Origin: Canna indica
Lineage: Eukaryota; Streptophyta; Magnoliopsida; Zingiberales; Cannaceae
NCBI GenBank assembly: GCA_034359265.1
Contig: CP136898.1
Location: forward strand, 5,582,501-5,646,500
Direction of reading: 5' to 3'
DNA length: 64,000 nucleotides
Shown: positions 56,838-64,000 of the stretch, piece by piece
Layout: every line of letters begins with the position of its first letter
Position numbering within the stretch: the first letter of the stretch is position 1
Position numbers and translations under genes: made by a program
Notes under the pieces: generated by a model
What the model was told of the DNA's origin: nothing
The model's database searches: none
The model's input: the letters and a program-made list of their open reading frames with translations, nothing else

Positions 56838-57045
56838 CGGGCATGTTTACTTCGTAGGATATCATTTAAGAAATGATATGATAAAAAATGAATTAATATT
56901 CATTATTTATTTAGTGCATAAATTATAAAAAAAATATAAAATTAATATTATATTCAGTGTATATTGAATTTAATAAATTTATATTTAATTCATTCTCATT
57001 TATTATTCAATCTCATCATATCTAATGAAGTAAATATATCACTAA
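56838..57045 (+). mobile_element. MITE (GGGCATGTTTACTTC family)
   Basis: Starts GGGCATGTTTACTTCGTAG and ends with an imperfect complement (TTACTTCATTAGATATGATG on the minus strand). Copies lie at 45405-45605 (minus) and, truncated, at about 61645-61850. No coding. PIF/Harbinger-like start; superfamily not certain. Confidence 0.6.
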
Positions 57046-58241
57046 AGTATTATTTTACCTTTTACCATTAAGACTCATCATGTGCCATGCAGATCCTCTA
57101 ATCCATGCATGTCAAAAATCAAAAGGGGATCAACTAATCTGAGATCAAAATAAATATAGATGAACTATGTAAAGAAAAAAATGACCTGTGAATTGAAAGG
57201 CGAATTTGATGGCGACCTGAAAGATGACCTATTCCAACTACAAATTGAAAAACGATTGACAATATTTATGAAATTATTGAAATTATTATCCAAGAAGATG
57301 ATAACAGAGGATGGAGTAAATGAGGAATATCATTTCAAAACGCACATGTGATTAACATAACTACTCTGACGATTAAGCTGACTCCATTTCTAAATTGAGA
57401 TTGTTTGAACAATACTGGGATTGGTCTACAAAGGCCTCCTATCGCATTTGAATAATTTATCTCACATGTTTGATATCTAACAGAAAAATACAAAAAAGTT
57501 TTGATATAATTATCTCACACGTTTGATAACTTTAATATATTTAATAACTTTTAATTATTATATGGATATATAATATATCAATATTGTTGTTTGTCAATTT
57601 TTAATTAAAAATGTTTCAAAAATATACACATAATATTTTAGCATTAATTTCTCTTTTAAAGCTTAATCATTCCATAATATTTTAAAGGGATATTATAGAT
57701 TCATGATAAAAATAATAGGTAATTATTATTGTACTAGTTATATGAAAATTTACTTAAAGTGAATATAGTAAGTCATTATCTCCATTAATAAATTATTCAT
57801 ATTTATTTTTTCGAATATCTTTCTTTTTAAGTATGAATACAAAAGTAATTTCATAAGTGAATAGTACAATTGGTGGTAAATCTTGTACGTTGACTAAAAA
57901 TTTAGGATTCAAATTTTAGTATAATTATCTATCGTGATATCTTTATTTTTTTTAAAAAATTATATTATCGTCCTACGAGAAAATTTGATATTTGATCTTG
58001 GATAGTAATGATTTATCCAGCCAATATTGACATTCTAAGAATAATGTTTCTCAATTTGGTCAACAAAATGTCTTTTTCCTCTCAATTTAGCCCTGACACA
58101 TTGACACTCTGACCCATAATAAAACACTTGCATAGTTACGAGCTTGGATCGAACCCTCCGACTACTTCTGTACCCCTATTTGCGGGGCGATCTCAGCTCC
58201 AGTCTCCGGGTCGAAATCGGCGTAGCCTATCGGTCGGAAAT
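57046..58241. other. Glutaredoxin 5' flank
   Basis: AT-rich spacer. The frame at 57160-57351 is short and without known content. No clear TATA box next to 58242; the 130 bases before the ATG are GC-richer and probably the leader. Confidence 0.4.
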
Positions 58242-60993
58242 ATGGCGGCGGCGGGGCGGCGGCTCGGACTGACGGCGGTGGCACTGCTCGCGGTTGCGGC
58301 ATCTCTCCTCGGGCCCCCGGTCGCTTCCGCCGCTAAGAGGGTGTCTTTTGTGAAGAAGGCCGTATCCTCCCACGACATAGTCATCTTTTCCAAATCATAC
58401 TGCCCGTACGTTGCCTTCTTCTCACCCCTTCCTCCTTCGCTTTGTGTTAATTGCTTGGTGAATCCAATCCCTTGCCCCTCCTAATGAGAAGGGGTCGCAG
58501 ATCTCTGTTTCTTTTTTGGAAATTTGGGGATTCTGTGTCTTGTATTTGAATCAATTAGTACGCAGAATAAACATTGTCCACGAAAAATGTTAGTTTCTGT
58601 TGGGTAGGTTTGTGATTTCTTGCTCAAAGTTATTTCCTTGCTTCGATCTTTCACGAACATTGGGAACATCAATATCTGCGGATTTATGATATAGTGTTTT
58701 TACTTCGGACCATTGTTGTTATAATGTGATATTTGGTCCTCATCTTGTTAGTTCTGCAAACGCTTGATTTATTATCCGGGCATATAGTTCTTACTTTGCT
58801 GAATAATCATTTTTTTTTAGAGATCAGGAGGAGTTCTGATGGTTGATTAAAAAAGGGGATATGTGAATAATTTTTTTTACACAGTTCAAGAAAATTTGCA
58901 CTGATAGTACATGCTAATTTTTCTAAAAATAGTTCCAGTCATGAGGGTGTAGAAAGTTGTTCTTTCTTTTTATTTAGAGAATCTGCATTTTATTTTGGTT
59001 TATAGCTTGCTAATGGCACTTGTTGTGTTTATCTAATGTCATATAGTTATCTTTGAAGAGAAATTTGATGTCAATGCACATCTATATGGAAAAGTATTTT
59101 ACCAAATTATGCTTAATAGCGAAATAGTTTTATTTAAAAGATCTTAACTATTTGTTTTTATAAGTTGATTATTATTTTCTTTAATATGGATTAGAAGAGC
59201 TCTATCTAATATTGAATAAAAGAACCTTTGGTAATGTTTCTTGTTTGTGGTGTGGTCTCGCTGATCATATGAGCTGGTATGATTTTGGGACCTCAACAAT
59301 GGATCAAACACACTTTATTGTCCCACTATAAAACTTACAATTTGATTTCTCCTTACAATAATTGTCACTTTATTATCCTTCTTCATGCATCTGCTGCAGT
59401 TCAGTCTCTGTGGCCTAATAGGAGTTGGATTAGTTTATGCACAACAATACTGAATTGCTATGAGATGGATATCTTTTGCTCTAACGTTTAACTCTATTGG
59501 TTTGTAGAAGTATTTGATTTTTTAATATCTGGTTGGACAGGTACTGCAAAAGAGCAAAAACTGTTTTCAAGGAATTGAAAAAGGAACCTTATGTTGTGGA
59601 GTTGGATCAGAGAGGTTTGCTTGTTGAATTTATGTCACAATTTTATCTTGTTTCCAAATACCTTATGCTGAATTATAGTGATTCCCTGAATAATGACATC
59701 ATTTTTTGGGTAGTGTTTTACAATTAGCTTGCCATGAAATAAGAAAGTTTCCTGTCTTTAAATTAAGAGGTAAGTTATTTATGAAAATTGATAATCATGT
59801 AAAAGTGAGAATTTGATGTCCAAAAGAAAAACTAAAGGGATACACATGTAGAAGGAAATAGGGAATTTCTGTTGATAGTTGTTCTCCCTATCTTTTCATT
59901 ATTTATGAGTTTGAAAACGATCGTAGGGGTGTTAAGCCATAAGAAAATGCTATAGAATTGAGCTAAAAATGGCACGACTGGGCTTGAGCATGCTTTTGAG
60001 TTTTGATGGTGTACAATATCTGGTAAAACCACCTGTATTAAAAGTCGTCACAAAATAAAACTAAGATCCTTAGATTCCCAAATTGGCTGGACGCTAATAT
60101 AGCGTGGTTTCATTCAATCATTCTGTTGCATGTACTGTATTGGCTTAGCGATCCAGTCAATGTCATCTTGAATATTGTTGATTTAAGATGTAGAAGTGTA
60201 TAGATTGGAAAGTAGAAGTCAAATGGCTTTGTTGTGATCCAATTTGATCGTGAGATTCTTCAGTTCTCTTATACAAAGACTTAACAAAGCTTAGAATTTT
60301 GTTGGAAAGTCATTTTAGAATATGTTTTGTTTAAATATTCCATTTGATTTACACAAGCACAAAAAAAAGTTAAACTTACTCGCTGCTTAACTTAGGTTAG
60401 ATTCATGAGAATTGGTGCAATAGTTTTCAACCTTTTCCACTGTTAGGTCTGCATATAGACTATTATAGCATATTTCACTCACTTTTAAGTAGTTACTTAG
60501 TATCTTAAGTTGAATAAGATCTTGCAAAATTACAGTTCTTCCCTTTTTCTATCTTAATATTTATATAACTATATTGTTCTGCTCTTTTTCTTCTGCTCCT
60601 GCATTTTTGTTGTAGTTTCTGTCAATCACTATAAGTCATCTAGATGAATGGACTGTTATGCTGTTGCAACATTACCTCCAAAGCAGTATTCACATTTTTC
60701 AGTATGTTTTTTTCCTCCCTTTTTTTGAAATTTAGAGGATGGACCTGAAATACAAGATGCCTTGTCTGATATGGTCGGCAGACGCACAGTGCCTCAAGTG
60801 TTTATCCATGGAAAGCACTTAGGCGGCTCTGATGGTAACTAACTTTTTGCCCATTTATTTCCATCATTTTACACATTAACTCTGTTCTTTTCTATATTAT
60901 TCTTTATATAAATGCATTGCAGATACTGTTGAAGCGTATGAAAGTGGAAAGCTTCTGACCCTTCTTGGTATTGACAAAAAAGATGATCTTTGA
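58242..60993 (+). CDS. Secretory-pathway glutaredoxin, CPYC class
   Basis: Four exons, 58242-58405, 59541-59614, 60736-60834 and 60923-60993, joined in phase to 135 residues. A hydrophobic signal peptide (about 1-30: [16 protein letters not shown], then ASAA) precedes the thioredoxin-fold domain. [13 protein letters not shown] holds the CPYC active site (about 54-57), [17 protein letters not shown] holds the cis-proline and the glutathione-binding GG..D, and [13 protein letters not shown] ends it. The enzyme reduces protein disulfides and mixed glutathione disulfides using glutathione. With the signal peptide it resembles the plant GRXC3/C4 group, so an ER or secretory site is inferred. The intron after exon 1 splits the active site codons (CP|YC). 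Exon 1 is very GC-rich, unlike the rest. An upstream in-frame extension lacks an ATG, which supports 58242. Confidence 0.93.
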
Positions 60994-61869
60994 AGTATGC
61001 TGTGCCTTTCATTCATCAGTGAATCAGGATGTTGTGCTAAATATTTTTGAACTCGTGGTAAAAGGACTTGAATTGTATGAGCAATAATTAATTTCGAGTG
61101 CACTTTTAATGCTATTGTTGATCCAAATATCGATGATTATTGGATAGTGTTTCACCATTTCTTAGTTAGATATTATATGGTTACATGCGATATCAATTTA
61201 TATTATCAAATAGAACTTGAAGAGGCAATTTACTGGTGTTCTTGGATTTTTATCTATACCAGATAATGTTAGATATGGAGTACATTAATGTTGTCATGAT
61301 CATGTCAAACTATCATAATCATCAACCAGGGAAATAATTCTTCATGATGATTCAGTTTCCTTTTCCCCTCTTTTTTTTTTTCTGAGATCGGCTGGCTAAA
61401 TTGGTGACCCTTTTTGGTCATGTTGGGTTTGTAGTTGAATCTGTTAACTTTTTGTCAATTTTTTCATCACACAGTGGCATATTGATTATATATTAAGATA
61501 TTATGTTTTATTTAAACTTGGAATTCATTAATATGGCATCTAGGGGCATTTTAATATATTATTAGGAGTTTGATTTTTTTTAATAAAAAATCCAAGTTTA
61601 AATAGGTCCAGTTTAAATAAAATAAAATATTTTAGTTGTAGTTCAAACTATTAGGGCAGGTTTATTTCATATGATAGAATGGGATACAATAAAAGATATA
61701 TTTATATTCTTTGTTTGTTTAGTGTATGGATTAGAAATTTATATTCTTTGTTTGTTTAGTTCATGGATTAGAAATGTATAAATTTGATATTATATATATT
61801 TGGTATATATCGGATTTTTAGAAAAAACTTATTTAATACGTGCAAATCTTATTTAATACTCACGTATTT
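60994..61869. other. Glutaredoxin 3' flank with MITE fragment
   Basis: At 61650-61850 GGCAGGTTTATTTCATATGA begins a truncated copy of the MITE seen at 56838; a segment of about 46 bp (TATATTCTTTGTTTGTTTAG) is repeated within it. Otherwise nothing recognised. Confidence 0.45.
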
Positions 61870-62576
61870 GATATCATGTTTGGATTGGACTAGCACTTTG
61901 GGTCCGATCGGATCAGACCTGATAATACCCACACTCATGAACTATATTTAAATCAAGCCAATCACAACTTAGCTCGGGGTTCCACTAGATTTGGCATTAA
62001 TGAGCGAATATCTTCAGGATAAATCTCGACCCATTCCAGACATATCTTCGTGAGATTTATGGAGACATCATTGTTCGAGACGTCTCTAACTTGCACTATA
62101 AACGAACACGATACACATCAAGTATACTCTCGATTCCAATTTCATACTCACCATTTGCAATTTTTTCTTACTTGAGCGTCGAAGTGTTTTTGCATGTCAC
62201 TCCACCGGAGCAGCACTAGACCAGGAGACGCGTGAACCCGCATCACCCTCGACTTCAGGCAAGAACAATATCTAATATATCCTATCCAGTAAAGCAAATG
62301 AATTTACCTCAGCGTCGGATTGTCTTTGCAGGTCACTATACTGGAGTAGCGCCAGACCAAGGAGACGCGTGAACTTGCATCACCATCGACTTCAGGCAAG
62401 AATAATATCTAATCTATCCTATCCAATAAAGCAAATGAATTTATCTGAGCGTCGAATTATTTTTGTAGGTCACTCTATATCGGATAGCGCCAGACCAAGG
62501 AGACGCGTGAACCCGCATCATCCTCGACTTCAAGCAAGAATAATATCTAATATATTCTATCCACTAAAGCACACGA
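61870..62576 (+). mobile_element. LTR relic with triplicated segment
   Basis: GGTCCGATCGGATCAGACCT leads through a TATA-like CTATAAACGAACACG (about 62096) to ACTTGAGCGTCGAAGTG at 62171. From 62174 a unit of about 136 bp (AGCGTCG...., CAGACCAAGGAGACGCGTGA, CATC.TCGACTTCA) follows three times in tandem, starting at 62175, 62311 and 62448. Homology with 9775-10160 (minus) covers the first 330 bases and the AGCGTCG start. This suits the U3-R-U5 part of a gypsy-type LTR with an internal expansion. No coding follows. Confidence 0.55.
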
Positions 62577-63613
62577 ATCAAAGTATTTTCTTTATAAGTT
62601 AAAAATTTAGTTTTAACTAAATAATTTTAGCAATTAACCTTAGATAATTAATATACCTTAATATGATACATGTGCTTAATATATTAATAACACAACGAGT
62701 AACGTGCATATAAATTTAGTCTGAGCGGTTTGGATGGTGCATTTAAATTTAGTTTAAATGGGTTGGATAATAGCGGATATGATCGGTCACAAATCTCAAC
62801 CAAAAAAAAATTAATTTAAGTACGAGTAATAAATACTAAAAAAATTATTATTACAGTTTGCATAGCTATTTAATTATATTAAATAATTACACTATAATTC
62901 ATACATATATAAACATAATATAGATAAGAGAAAATCATGCGTAGAGTCATTTAAAACAATAAACCCTTAACCTCAAACAACACCGCCAAAACGCCCCTAA
63001 AATAAACAAATCACTGTTGCAGTCGAGAGGCATCCTTCCTTCTCCTCCAAGAAACTCTCACAATTTTAATATATGATGAGTCCTTATCCAATTCAATTTA
63101 AGTGAAGAGACCAGCTGACTTCCTACTTGAAGATTTGGTCAATTGACACACATATTGTTCATTCTGAATAGTCTCCCACTTTTCCAATCCCAACCCCCAT
63201 TTCCATCATCAATGCCTTGGACCAAAATGCCACGCCTGCAACTGCTGGTCCACTCTTCCCTGTCGTACGTGAATGCTCATTACGTGTAACGCCATCGTTA
63301 AGAGCTAATTAATCTCCCGCTTTGACTCATTTCACCAGGTAGACTAGTCATAAATGTAGCAGTGACTCAGCCATTAAGAGACTTATTCCTTCCGTGACAC
63401 GTGAGAAGTCAAACATGTCTCTCGGTAGGATGTCAATTAAGATTAAGATTTGGTGGGTCGGAATAGGAGAATCTTGACTATGGATGCATGAATTGCCTTT
63501 ACTAATTGATGGTCATTAAGGTCGTGGAGTGAGAAAGGAGTAGGTGGCTTCAATGGCTTCATGTTTCCAAGGAAAAAGATGAGATTAAGGCTTGTAGGAG
63601 TACGTTTTCAGAG
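62577..63613. other. Intergenic DNA
   Basis: No gene recognised. Short ACGTG words occur at 63266 and 63399 (GACACGTGAG), which could be regulatory. Confidence 0.35.
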
Positions 63614-63907
63614 ATGGCTGAAATGTTCAATTCAATCCTGGTACAGATCAGAAACAAGTTGGTTGACCTACCCTTGCAAACGCAAGAATTGTATATAATA
63701 TGTTGGACAAATAAGGTGGACAAAATGTTGGATTATATGTCTAACAAGTTCAACCTTTTTGCTGTAGCAGTAGCTCCAATAAATTGGGTATACTTGGATG
63801 GGGATGTTATCATGATATCTGCCACCAATTTGGCAAAGGTTGATGATGATGACGATGATGTGGGTGTTAGGAAACTGTCTTGCGGAATTATATGCTGTCT
63901 TAAATGA
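63614..63907 (+). CDS. Unrecognised 97-residue ORF
   Basis: ATG 63614 opens a frame starting MAEMFNSILVQIRNKLVDLP, with a middle NKFNLFAVAVAPINWVYLDG and an Asp run (DDDDDDVG) before CGIICCLK. The length and base composition are better than most chance frames here, but I recognise no domain. The opposite strand is also open over part of it. It could be a small gene or an exon of one running beyond 64000. Confidence 0.2.
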   Translation: MAEMFNSILVQIRNKLVDLPLQTQELYIICWTNKVDKMLDYMSNKFNLFAVAVAPINWVYLDGDVIMISATNLAKVDDDDDDVGVRKLSCGIICCLK

Positions 63908-64000
63908 TGCGGATTGACCTTTGTTTCCTTCACATGTATACACAAGTAACTCACCATCACATAATTAAGCTCCAATGACGTATATTCCAACGCTTAGCTT

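Noticed and set aside
57160..57351. 63-residue frame with Lys/Leu-rich sequence
   Set aside because: Short, no homology recognised, in intergenic AT-rich DNA.

Overview
This is plant nuclear DNA. The genes are spliced, with GT-AG introns, and belong to plant families: a PIN auxin carrier, a SIAMESE-type CDK inhibitor and a UBC22-type E2. Intergenic DNA is AT-rich and full of plant transposons (CACTA, MULE, hAT, PIF/Harbinger, LINE, SINE, LTR relics). First exons of the PIN and glutaredoxin genes are much more GC-rich than later exons, which leans towards a monocot. I cannot name the species.

Host genes in order: the 3' part of a HERP-like ubiquitin-domain membrane protein gene (+, 338-4196); a UBC22/UBE2S-like E2 (-, 5196-8545 including the 5'UTR exon), convergent with the first; a PIN2-type auxin efflux carrier (-, 16797-19696); a SIAMESE-related CDK inhibitor (+, 41639-42004); a TMEM230-like two-span membrane protein (+, 53473-53870); and a secretory CPYC glutaredoxin (+, 58242-60993). 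Exon joins for the spliced genes were checked for phase by hand and all close in frame.

Much of the rest is mobile DNA. At 10.7-12.5 kb a copia-like LTR is split by a non-autonomous CACTA. At 14.3-15.8 kb a MULE with about 200-bp terminal inverted repeats and a 9-bp target duplication carries a broken AGC-VIII (WAG/PINOID-like) kinase fragment, itself bordered by a hAT MITE. It lies about 1 kb past the 3' end of the PIN2 gene.

At about 20.14-38.64 kb there is a four-level nest. An element with long inverted repeats that carries a broken AP2/ERF gene is split by a 16.5-kb CACTA (20570-37099), which is split by a second, apparently intact 7.3-kb CACTA (29051-36353). One outer repeat arm also holds a 754-bp fold-back element. 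Both CACTAs carry a TNP2 transposase gene and a TNP1-like (Transposase_24) gene. Both also share a conserved leader with a long stem-loop just upstream of TNP2. I regard that stem-loop as the most interesting unexplained signal here.

From 43 kb rightwards there are LINE remnants (43.0-43.5 and 50.6-52.5 kb), a direct duplication (47.1-49.6 kb), MITE copies, and an LTR relic with a triplicated 136-bp segment (62 kb). That relic is homologous to an inverted relic at 9.8-10.2 kb.
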